A stretch of DNA of 64,000 nt from Prevotella sp. (lineage in GTDB: Bacteria; Bacteroidota; Bacteroidia; Bacteroidales; Bacteroidaceae): the NCBI GenBank assembly GCA_017556145.1, contig JAFZCU010000114.1, positions 36,283 through 100,282 on the forward strand. Reading direction: 5' to 3'. This document shows, piece by piece, positions 38,598 through 46,280 of the stretch. Below the pieces are notes generated by a model, which saw nothing but the letters and a program-made list of their open reading frames with translations, did no database searches and was not told the DNA's origin. Within the stretch, counting starts at the first letter, position 1. Every line of letters starts with the position of its first letter. A program made the position numbers and the translations under genes.

Positions 38598-38639
38598 TAC
38601 CCAAATTTCTAATTAAGAATAAGGTTAAACAAAATTATA

Positions 38640-39404
38640 ATGGGTAAAATCATTGCATTAGCGAACCAAAAAGGCGGTGTTGGCAAGACGACCACCACAA
38701 TGAATCTCGGTGCTTCACTGGCTACCTTGGAAAAGAGTGTTTTGATTGTCGACGCCGACCCTCAGGCCAATGCCTCAAGTGGTCTGGGCGTGGACATCAA
38801 GGAAGTGGAATGCTCTATTTATGAATGTATCATCAACAAGGCTGACGTGAGAGATGCCATCTATACTACAGACATCGAAAATTTAGACATCATCCCTAGT
38901 CATATAGACCTCGTTGGCGCAGAAATAGAGATGCTGAACATGGACAACCGTGAGAAGATTCTTCGCCATCTTTTAGAACCAATACGCGCAGAATATGACT
39001 ATATTCTCATCGACTGCTCGCCCTCGTTAGGTCTCATCACAGTAAATGCCCTGTCTACCGCAGACTCTGTAATTATCCCCGTGCAGTGTGAGTACTTTGC
39101 TTTGGAGGGAATCAGCAAGCTGCTTAACACTATTAAAATCATTAAGAACAAACTGAATCCAACTTTGGAGATTGAAGGTTTTCTGCTGACGATGTATGAT
39201 AGTCGCCTCAGATTGGCAAATCAGATTTACGACGAAGTAAAACGCCACTTCCAGGAGTTGGTCTTCAAGACCGTGATCCAAAGGAACGTGAAATTATCGG
39301 AGAGTCCGAGTCATGGTTTGCCCGTCATCCTCTATGATGCTGACTCCACCGGTAGCAAGAACCACTTGGCACTCGCTAAGGAAATCATCAGTAAAAACAG
39401 TTAA
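38640..39404 (+). CDS. parA: Chromosome-partitioning ATPase ParA (Soj)
   Basis: 254 residues. Deviant Walker A NQKGGVGKTTTTMNLG near residues 9-24, Walker A' LIVDADPQANASSGLG, and Walker B YILIDCSPSLGLITVNAL. Short chromosomal-type ParA without an N-terminal DNA-binding domain. Works with ParB on parS to segregate origins. 29 nt upstream of parB. Plus-strand -7 box at 38590-38597. Confidence 0.97.
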   Translation: MGKIIALANQKGGVGKTTTTMNLGASLATLEKSVLIVDADPQANASSGLGVDIKEVECSIYECIINKADVRDAIYTTDIENLDIIPSHIDLVGAEIEMLNMDNREKILRHLLEPIRAEYDYILIDCSPSLGLITVNALSTADSVIIPVQCEYFALEGISKLLNTIKIIKNKLNPTLEIEGFLLTMYDSRLRLANQIYDEVKRHFQELVFKTVIQRNVKLSESPSHGLPVILYDADSTGSKNHLALAKEIISKNS

Positions 39405-39433
39405 TATCCATAAAAGAAACGACACTCAATAAC

Positions 39434-40363
39434 ATGGCTGTACATAAGAAATACGACCGCAATGTACTGGGCAGAGGTCTGGACAATATTGGAAATGGTA
39501 AAGGCAGAGGTCTGGACGCCCTGATTAATACAAAGGACGTTGAGACGGAAGGCAGTTCGAACCTCAGCGAGATTGCCACCGATAAAATCATCTCGAATCC
39601 CAACCAACCCCGTAGGGAATTTGACGAGGAGGCACTGACGGAACTAGCCAATAGCATCCGTGAAATCGGTATCATTACCCCTATAACCCTACGTCAGACG
39701 ACTGACGGTAAATATCAGATTATCGCTGGTGAGCGTCGTTGGCGAGCAGCCAAAGCCGCTGGTCTGACTACCATACCTGCCTATATCCGTACGGTAGAGG
39801 ACGAGGGTGTGATGGAGATGGCTCTTGTGGAGAATATCCAGCGCGAGGACCTGAATGCTATCGAAATAGCCCTTGCCTACCAGCACATGGCCGACACCAT
39901 CGGCATGACACAAGAGAGAATCTCGGAGCGCGTAGGCAAAAGCCGCACTTCCGTCACCAACTTTATGCGTTTGCTTAAACTGCCCGCACAGATACAAATG
40001 GCACTAAAGAACCACGAGATAGACATGGGGCATGCCCGTGCCCTGCTGGCTATCGACAGTCCGTCAGCACAGATCAAACTATTCAAAGACATCCAAAAGA
40101 ACAACTACTCCGTTCGCAAAGTTGAGGAACTGGTGAAAATTATCAAGGACGGAGCCGATCTGCAGACCGCCAAGAAGACATCAGACCAAAAGGCTCGTAT
40201 GCCTGAGGAATTTAATGCCCTACGCAAACGATTGGCAGACCTATTCCAAACAAAGATACAGATGACCTTCACCCCCCAAGGCAAGGGTAAAATTACCATC
40301 GGCTTCGACAATCCTGATGAGTTGGAGCACATCATGAACACCTTTGATAAAATATCAAATTGA
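39434..40363 (+). CDS. parB: Chromosome-partitioning protein ParB
   Basis: 309 residues. N-terminal ParA-activating segment (MAVHKKYDRNVLGRGLDNIG) and CTPase/ParB domain (SNPNQPRREFDEEALTEL without the first residue, IAGERRWRAAKAAGL, ALVENIQREDLNAIEIA), then a helix-turn-helix (ERISERVGKSRTSVTNFMRL) for parS binding, and a C-terminal dimerisation domain. No parS palindrome was found in this window. Its TGA stop overlaps the TTG start of the next gene. Confidence 0.96.
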   Translation: MAVHKKYDRNVLGRGLDNIGNGKGRGLDALINTKDVETEGSSNLSEIATDKIISNPNQPRREFDEEALTELANSIREIGIITPITLRQTTDGKYQIIAGERRWRAAKAAGLTTIPAYIRTVEDEGVMEMALVENIQREDLNAIEIALAYQHMADTIGMTQERISERVGKSRTSVTNFMRLLKLPAQIQMALKNHEIDMGHARALLAIDSPSAQIKLFKDIQKNNYSVRKVEELVKIIKDGADLQTAKKTSDQKARMPEEFNALRKRLADLFQTKIQMTFTPQGKGKITIGFDNPDELEHIMNTFDKISN

Positions 40364-41112
40364 GACGTTATATTATTATATTGAACGAACGGTCTCTGGT
40401 AGTCGTATTCCTGCTGTTGACAGCCATTACCGGTTTTGCCCAAGAGGTCGATGATGTGCCTGAGGACAGTATCTATGCCATCAGCAGCGATAGTCTTCTG
40501 ATTGAGAGCAATACCATCGATAATCTCTTTTCCGACAGTCTTCAAAAGCAGTTGAGCGTAATGGCCGAGGCCAATCCGCCCATAAAAGTAAAGAAAGACT
40601 GGGACAAATGGCAGCCCGATCCCAAGCGAGCCCTTTGGCTTGCGCTTGTCTTTCCAGGCGGCGGACAAATCTACAACCGCAAATACTGGAAGTTGCCACT
40701 GATCTATGGCGGCTTTATGGGTTGTTTGTATGCCATGAACTGGAACAACAATATGTATAAAGATTATTCACAAGCCTATCTCGACATAATGGACGACGAC
40801 CCAAACACCGCCAGTTTTAATAGCTATCTGCATTTAGGTGCGAAGATTACCGAAAGTAATGAAGAGCGATACAAGCAAATCTTCAAAAGCAGAAAGGACA
40901 AATACCGCCGTTGGCGCGACTTGAGTTTTTTCGTGATGGTAGGTGTATACGCCCTCTCCGTAATAGATGCCTATGTAGATGCAGAACTCTCCGTTTTCGA
41001 CATCTCAAAGGACCTGAGCCTGAAGGTGGAACCAACCATTATGAACAATAATTTGCCGATTAATCCCTTTCATGCGGGCGCGTTGGGTCTCAACTGCAGT
41101 TTAAACTTTTAA
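40360..41112 (+). CDS. DUF5683 membrane protein
   Basis: 250 residues if translation begins at TTG 40360, which overlaps the parB stop (TTGA). No ATG or GTG occurs before the signal sequence ERSLVVVFLLLTAITGFAQ, so a TTG start is the best choice. The conserved part is PKRALWLALVFPGGGQIYNRKYWKLPLIYGG with a following membrane helix and FFVMVGVYALSVIDAYVDAEL, the DUF5683 signature. Function unknown; its place between parB and a lytic transglycosylase is common in Bacteroidetes. Confidence 0.88.
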   Translation: MRRYIIILNERSLVVVFLLLTAITGFAQEVDDVPEDSIYAISSDSLLIESNTIDNLFSDSLQKQLSVMAEANPPIKVKKDWDKWQPDPKRALWLALVFPGGGQIYNRKYWKLPLIYGGFMGCLYAMNWNNNMYKDYSQAYLDIMDDDPNTASFNSYLHLGAKITESNEERYKQIFKSRKDKYRRWRDLSFFVMVGVYALSVIDAYVDAELSVFDISKDLSLKVEPTIMNNNLPINPFHAGALGLNCSLNF

Positions 41113-41130
41113 TGTGACAATATATTGAAT

Positions 41131-42615
41131 ATGAAGAAAATAATAATATGGATACTACTCGGTCTTTTCCTGATCGGTTCAGGAGGCATGGCCGACGCAC
41201 AAGTGGTTAAAAAGACTGTTAAGGACACTCCTTTGGTGATTGAAGAAGAAGAAGAAGAGGAGGAAGAAGAGGACTATGATGACGAGGAGGAAGATGGCGA
41301 CTTCGAGGAAGATGACGATGTGCCTAACACCCTCGGAGAAGACGAAATTACCGTCACCGACAAGCAGGGCAATGAGGAACTTATCGAATTCCCCGAGGCC
41401 ATGACCTACGACCTCGACAGTTTGCTGAACCTCTATATGTCGAAAACCTATCTCACGGGTACCAACGACTGTGAGATGAAGGATGTCAACCCCATTTATC
41501 CTCGTGAGGTCTATATCGAGCGGCTCAGTAGGATACCCTCGGTAATGGAACTGGCCTACAATGATGTAGTACAGAAATTCATCGACCGCTATACAGGTCG
41601 TCTGCGATATTCTGTCAGCTATATGCTAGGCGCCATGAACTTCTATATGCCAGTCTTTGAGGAGGCCCTCGAGGCCTATCAACTACCCTTGGAGCTGAAA
41701 TATCTTCCTATCATCGAGTCTGCGCTGAACCCGAAGGCTGTGTCGAGAGTGGGAGCAACGGGGTTGTGGCAGTTTATGCCCGCTACCGGCAAGCAGTATG
41801 GTCTAGAACTGAATTCCCTCGTTGACGAGCGTCGCGACCCCGTGAAGTCATCGTATGCTGCCGCCCGTTATCTGAAAGCCCTGTACAAAATATTCGGCGA
41901 CTGGAACCTAGTAATTGCAGCCTACAACTGCGGTCCAGAGAATATCAACAAGGCTATCCGTAGAGCCCGTGCTGCTAAGGGCAAGACCCAAGAGGGTGAC
42001 GTGCTCACTTCTGCTGACAAGGACTATTGGCATATCTACCCCTATTTGCCTGCTGAGACGCGTGGTTACGTGCCCGCATTTATTGCAGCCAACTATATTA
42101 TGACCTATTATTGCGACCACAATATCTGTCCGATGACCACGCGTTTGCCTGCGCAGACTGATACCGTCGTCGTCAGGCGTAATGTCCATCTGGAACAGGT
42201 GGCCGCTGTGCTAGGACTCGACATCGACATGTTGCGTTCTCTTAATCCCGAATATCGTCGCGATGTCGTACCTGGACTCACTAAGCCCTCGGTCATCCGT
42301 CTGCCACTGGCTGATACCGGACGGTTTATTGACAATGAGGATTCTATCTACAACTATCGGACCGATGAACTACTCAACAAGCGACTGGAGGTGACCATCA
42401 ACGATGATGTACCTACCTACACCCGTAAGACCACCAAGAAGGTGACTCGCAAGAATAGTCGGGCAAAGCGAAATAGCCGCGTGACCAGGAACAAACGCAC
42501 AACAGCCCGCAAGACGACTACTAAGAAAACAACCGCCAAGAAAAAGACGGTTTCAAAAAAGAAGGCACCTGTTAAGAAAAAGACCACTGCCAAGAAATCA
42601 CGTAGAAGGAGGTAA
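41131..42615 (+). CDS. mltD: Lytic murein transglycosylase (MltD-like) with acidic N-tail and basic C-tail
   Basis: 494 residues from ATG 41131. Signal peptide MKKIIIWILLGLFLIGSGGMADAQ, then a strongly acidic stretch (residues ~38-62, nearly all Glu/Asp). The SLT domain has catalytic Glu195 in LPIIESALNPKAVSRVGATG, LWQFMPATGKQYGL and IAAYNCGPENINKAI. A LysM-like segment (VHLEQVAAVLGLDIDMLRSLNPEY) follows. The last 66 residues (429-494) are Lys/Arg/Thr-rich, histone-H1-like, ending KKSRRRR. Cleaves peptidoglycan glycan strands. The basic tail may bind teichoic-like or nucleic acid polymers or the acidic region; that is speculation. The first 40 residues of the basic tail are also repetitive at DNA level. 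Confidence 0.93.
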   Translation: MKKIIIWILLGLFLIGSGGMADAQVVKKTVKDTPLVIEEEEEEEEEEDYDDEEEDGDFEEDDDVPNTLGEDEITVTDKQGNEELIEFPEAMTYDLDSLLNLYMSKTYLTGTNDCEMKDVNPIYPREVYIERLSRIPSVMELAYNDVVQKFIDRYTGRLRYSVSYMLGAMNFYMPVFEEALEAYQLPLELKYLPIIESALNPKAVSRVGATGLWQFMPATGKQYGLELNSLVDERRDPVKSSYAAARYLKALYKIFGDWNLVIAAYNCGPENINKAIRRARAAKGKTQEGDVLTSADKDYWHIYPYLPAETRGYVPAFIAANYIMTYYCDHNICPMTTRLPAQTDTVVVRRNVHLEQVAAVLGLDIDMLRSLNPEYRRDVVPGLTKPSVIRLPLADTGRFIDNEDSIYNYRTDELLNKRLEVTINDDVPTYTRKTTKKVTRKNSRAKRNSRVTRNKRTTARKTTTKKTTAKKKTVSKKKAPVKKKTTAKKSRRRR

Positions 42616-42621
42616 ACAAGT

Positions 42622-44892
42622 ATGGACGAAGACAAGATTCCTCAGGAAGAACTCGATGAAAAACTGGTAAACAATGCGTTTCAGGAGCTGCTAGACAGCT
42701 ACCTGTCATCCCGCCATCGCAAGAAGGTGGACCTCGTCACAAAGGCTTTCAACTTTGCGCGACAAGCACACAAAGGGGTTCGGCGTCTGTCTGGCGAACC
42801 CTATATCATGCATCCTATTGCCGTTGCCCTCATCGCCTGTAAGGAAGTGGGACTCGGCTCTACAAGTATCTGTTCGGCATTGTTGCATGATGTCGTTGAA
42901 GATACCGACTACACTGTAGAGGACATCGAGAATATCTTCGGTACGAAAATTGCACAGATTGTTGACGGTCTGACAAAAATCAGCGGTGGAATCTTCGGAG
43001 AGCAGGCCTCAGCACAGGCCGAGAATTTCAAGAAACTGTTGCTCACGATGAGCGATGATATCCGTGTAATCTTGATTAAGATATGTGACCGTCTGCATAA
43101 TATGCGAACTTTGGAGTCGCAGCCCGCCAACAAACAATACAAAATTGCAGGTGAGACCCTATATATCTATGCCCCGTTGGCCAACCGTTTGGGTCTTAAC
43201 AAGGTAAAATCGGAACTTGAGAACCTGAGTTTCAAGTTCGAGCATCCCGATGAGTATGCCAGCATCTCAAAAAAGTTGGAAACCACTCAAAAACAACGTG
43301 AGAAATTGTTTGACGAGTTCACCAAACCCATTCGTGCAGCTCTCGACGGCATGCACATCCAATACGAACTTAAACAACGTGTAAAAACCCCCTACTCCAT
43401 CTGGAACAAGATGCAGAACAAACACGTAACTTTTGAGGAGATCTACGACATCCTTGCACTGCGCATCATCTTCACACCTCGCGTCAGAGAAGAGGAAGTC
43501 AACGAGTGCTTCAATATTTACGTGGCTATCTCCCGTATCTACAAGTCGCATCCTGACCGTATGCGAGATTGGCTAAGTCATCCAAAGGCCAACGGCTATC
43601 AGGCCTTGCACGTTACCCTGATGTCGAAGACAGGTCAGTGGATAGAGGTACAAATACGCTCCGACCGCATGGACGAGGTGGCTGAACAAGGATTTGCTGC
43701 CCACTGGAAATACAAGGATGGATTGGAAGACGAGGAATATACGGAGGACGAGGCCGAACTGAACGACTGGCTGCGTACTATCAAGGAGATTCTCGATGAC
43801 CCACAGCCCGACGCTATGGATTTCCTCGACACCATCAAGCTGAACCTTTTTGCCAGCGAGATTTTCGTCTTCACCCCGAAAGGTGAAATTAAGACGATGC
43901 CCACAGGCTGTACAGCCCTTGACTTTGCCTTCTCTATCCATACTTTCTTAGGTAGTCATTGTATCGGTGCCAAAGTCAACCATAAGCTAGTACCGCTGTC
44001 GCATAAGCTACAAAGCGGTGACCAGGTGGAGATTCTCACCTCGAAATCACAGCATGTCAGTCCTGCCTGGATCAACTTCGCATCCACAGCCAAAGCCAAA
44101 GCAAAGATCCAAGCCATCGTGCGTCGAAACAACCGCGAGGTGCAGAAAAAAGGTGAAGAAATCCTGATGGAGTTTCTAAAGAAAAACCAACAAGAATACA
44201 CGTCGGCCGTGGCCGATCGTCTGGCAGAGTTTCACGATATCAGGAAACGCAATGATTTCCTCATCGCCTTGGGTGAGAAGAAGGTATTGCTGGGCGAGAA
44301 AGACTTGGATGAGCTGAATGGTAAAAATAAAAAAGAAGAAAGAGGCGGTTGGAGAAAGTATGTCCCCTTTATCGGCGGTAGCACCAAGAAAAAGGAAGAT
44401 GAGAATCGTCAAGAATTGTTCGTAGTGCCTGATAAGTTTAATCGAAAAAAGCCAATCTTCATTACAGAAGAGAACATCAGTCAATATAAATTCCCTGGTT
44501 GTTGTCACCCCATCCCAGGCGATGATGCCCTCGGTTATATCGACAACAAGAACCAGATAGAAATTCACAGACGAAACTGTCCTGTGGCTGCTAAATTGAA
44601 AACCAGTTTCGGCAACCGAATCCTCGACATCAAGTGGGACATGCATAAGACGCTCTATTTTGATGCGACCATCCGTCTAGGAGGTATCGACCGTGTAGGT
44701 CTGCTTAATGAGGTAACACAGATTATATCTGCACAAATGAACGTGAATATACATACGGTGAACATCACCTGTGAGGAAGGTATTTTCGATGGTAGCATTG
44801 AATTGCGCGTGCATGACCGCGATGACGTGAAAACCATCATTAACAATCTCAGAAGCGTGCAAGACCTGAAGGAAATCTCACAAATCATGTGA
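42622..44892 (+). CDS. Bifunctional (p)ppGpp synthetase/hydrolase (Rel/SpoT)
   Basis: 756 residues. HD hydrolase domain (HPIAVALIACKEVG, ALLHDVVEDTDYT with HD at 89-90), synthetase domain (RMRDWLSHPKANGYQALHV; the basic RxRD resembles the bifunctional RxKD type), TGS domain (IFVFTPKGEIKTMPTGCTALDFAF), a zinc-finger/helical region (FPGCCHPIPGDDALGYI) and a C-terminal ACT domain (DRVGLLNEVTQIISAQMNVNI). Makes and degrades the stringent-response alarmone. A strong Shine-Dalgarno AGGAGG (42607-42612) lies 9 nt before ATG and overlaps the end of mltD. A pectinesterase gene follows 7 nt later. Confidence 0.96.
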   Translation: MDEDKIPQEELDEKLVNNAFQELLDSYLSSRHRKKVDLVTKAFNFARQAHKGVRRLSGEPYIMHPIAVALIACKEVGLGSTSICSALLHDVVEDTDYTVEDIENIFGTKIAQIVDGLTKISGGIFGEQASAQAENFKKLLLTMSDDIRVILIKICDRLHNMRTLESQPANKQYKIAGETLYIYAPLANRLGLNKVKSELENLSFKFEHPDEYASISKKLETTQKQREKLFDEFTKPIRAALDGMHIQYELKQRVKTPYSIWNKMQNKHVTFEEIYDILALRIIFTPRVREEEVNECFNIYVAISRIYKSHPDRMRDWLSHPKANGYQALHVTLMSKTGQWIEVQIRSDRMDEVAEQGFAAHWKYKDGLEDEEYTEDEAELNDWLRTIKEILDDPQPDAMDFLDTIKLNLFASEIFVFTPKGEIKTMPTGCTALDFAFSIHTFLGSHCIGAKVNHKLVPLSHKLQSGDQVEILTSKSQHVSPAWINFASTAKAKAKIQAIVRRNNREVQKKGEEILMEFLKKNQQEYTSAVADRLAEFHDIRKRNDFLIALGEKKVLLGEKDLDELNGKNKKEERGGWRKYVPFIGGSTKKKEDENRQELFVVPDKFNRKKPIFITEENISQYKFPGCCHPIPGDDALGYIDNKNQIEIHRRNCPVAAKLKTSFGNRILDIKWDMHKTLYFDATIRLGGIDRVGLLNEVTQIISAQMNVNIHTVNITCEEGIFDGSIELRVHDRDDVKTIINNLRSVQDLKEISQIM

Positions 44893-44899
44893 CTCGGAT

Positions 44900-45886
44900 A
44901 TGAATAAACTACTTCTACTAATCGCCTTGAGTCTGTCAATCGTTGCACAGGCAGCTAAGAGTTATGACAACCCAGACACCATCGTTGTGGCCCGCGATGG
45001 TACAGGAGAGTTCCGTACTGTTGACGAGGCCATCGAAGTATGCCGCGCTTTCATGGACTACCACAAGGTTATCTATATAAAGAAAGGTACGTATAAGGAG
45101 AAACTCATCATCCCTCAGTGGCTTCAGAACATAGAATTCTGTGGCGAGGATGTGAATGAAACTGTCATCACCTACGATGACCATGCCAATGTGAAGATTG
45201 TCTTAGGGACAGCTTCGCCCCGTAAACAAGCGATGGGCACTTTCCGCACCTATACCCTCAAGATTGAAGCCAACGACATCACGCTGAAGAACCTTACCAT
45301 CGAGAACAACTCTGCCCGTCTCGGGCAGGCCGTTGCCCTCCATACAGAAGGCGATCGTCTGGTATTCATCAACTGCCGGTTTATCGGGCACCAAGATACT
45401 ATATATACGGGTATGCCTTATACACGTCTTTTTTTCAAAGACTGTTATATCTGCGGTACCACCGACTTCATTTTCGGCCCCTCGACAGCCTGGTTTGAGG
45501 ATTGCACCATCGAGAGTCTCGTCAACAGTTACATCACCGCAGCCTCCACGCCTGCCGATGCGACCTATGGCTATATCTTCAACAATTGTCGACTCATCGC
45601 AAAAGCTGATGTTGACAAGGTGTATCTTGGACGTCCCTGGCGCGACTATGGCTATTCGCTCTTTATGAACTGTGATTTAGGCGCACATATCCGCCCAGAA
45701 GGCTGGCACCACTGGGAAAAACAACGCGAGAATACAGCCCGATATATGGAATATAACAATCATGGAGCCGGTGCCCAGCCCCAGCAACGTGTAGCCTGGA
45801 GCCGTCAGTTAACCAAGAAAGAGGCTTTACAGATAACGCCAGCCAAGGTCTTCGTCCGTCAAGACAATTGGAACCCGATGCCTTAA
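44900..45886 (+). CDS. Pectinesterase, secreted
   Basis: 328 residues. Signal peptide MNKLLLLIALSLSIVAQAA, then right-handed beta-helix of carbohydrate esterase family 8: IVVARDGTGEFRTVDEAIE, LTIENNSARLGQAVALHTEGD, FINCRFIGHQDTIY with the first catalytic Asp, TDFIFGPSTAWFEDC with the second, and LGRPWRDYGYSLFMNCDLG with the active-site Arg. Removes methyl esters from pectin in the periplasm or at the surface. It lies 7 nt after the (p)ppGpp gene and apparently shares its transcript; no other pectin gene is nearby. A bidirectional terminator follows. Confidence 0.93.
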   Translation: MNKLLLLIALSLSIVAQAAKSYDNPDTIVVARDGTGEFRTVDEAIEVCRAFMDYHKVIYIKKGTYKEKLIIPQWLQNIEFCGEDVNETVITYDDHANVKIVLGTASPRKQAMGTFRTYTLKIEANDITLKNLTIENNSARLGQAVALHTEGDRLVFINCRFIGHQDTIYTGMPYTRLFFKDCYICGTTDFIFGPSTAWFEDCTIESLVNSYITAASTPADATYGYIFNNCRLIAKADVDKVYLGRPWRDYGYSLFMNCDLGAHIRPEGWHHWEKQRENTARYMEYNNHGAGAQPQQRVAWSRQLTKKEALQITPAKVFVRQDNWNPMP

Positions 45887-45887
45887 T

Positions 45888-45930
45888 AAAAAAGCAACTG
45901 AACTACTGAAGATAGTCCAGTTGCTTTTTT
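45888..45930. terminator. Bidirectional terminator shared by pectinesterase and merR genes
   Basis: 13-bp stem, AAAAAAGCAACTG (45888-45900) against CAGTTGCTTTTTT (45918-45930), with A and T runs giving termination both ways. The right arm is inside the last codons of the merR gene. Confidence 0.85.
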
Positions 45931-46253
45931 AAGGCCTGCAACTCAGAACGCACACCAATAAGCGCTTCAAGTACATCTGCCTTCTTATCAGCTCCCTTGC
46001 GGTTCTGATTCAGAATTTTCTTAGCCGCAGCCAACTTAAAACCACGCACTTTTACCAGATTGTGGATTACGCGAATCTGTTCAATATCTTTCTCCTGATA
46101 CTGGCGTACCTTTGCGGGTCCACTCACTTTCGGTCTCAACGAAGGAAACTCCTGCTCCCAATAACGGAGCGTACTCTCATTCAGCCCGAACATCTGTGCC
46201 ACTTCGCTGATGGAGTAATACAATTTGAGGTTTTTGTTCAGATTCAGTGCCAT
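45903..46253 (-). CDS. MerR-family transcriptional regulator
   Basis: 116 residues. The N-terminal winged helix YYSISEVAQMFGLNESTLRYWEQEF and KVRQYQEKDIEQIRVIHNLV is the MerR DNA-binding domain; the C-terminal ~45 residues are a coiled-coil dimerisation helix (VLEALIGVRSELQALKKQLDYL). No ligand-binding domain or cysteine set, so the signal is unknown. It follows alaS by 27 nt, a conserved arrangement in Bacteroidetes as I recall. Its last codons form one arm of the terminator. Confidence 0.9.
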   Translation of the reverse strand: MALNLNKNLKLYYSISEVAQMFGLNESTLRYWEQEFPSLRPKVSGPAKVRQYQEKDIEQIRVIHNLVKVRGFKLAAAKKILNQNRKGADKKADVLEALIGVRSELQALKKQLDYLQ

Positions 46254-46280
46254 ACGTTTATCTTTTGATCATTTCTTCCC

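Noticed and set aside
38518-40400. parS sites near parAB
   Set aside because: No TGTTTCACGTGAAACA-like palindrome was found; CACGTG cores at ~6548 and ~19815 lack the flanking arms.
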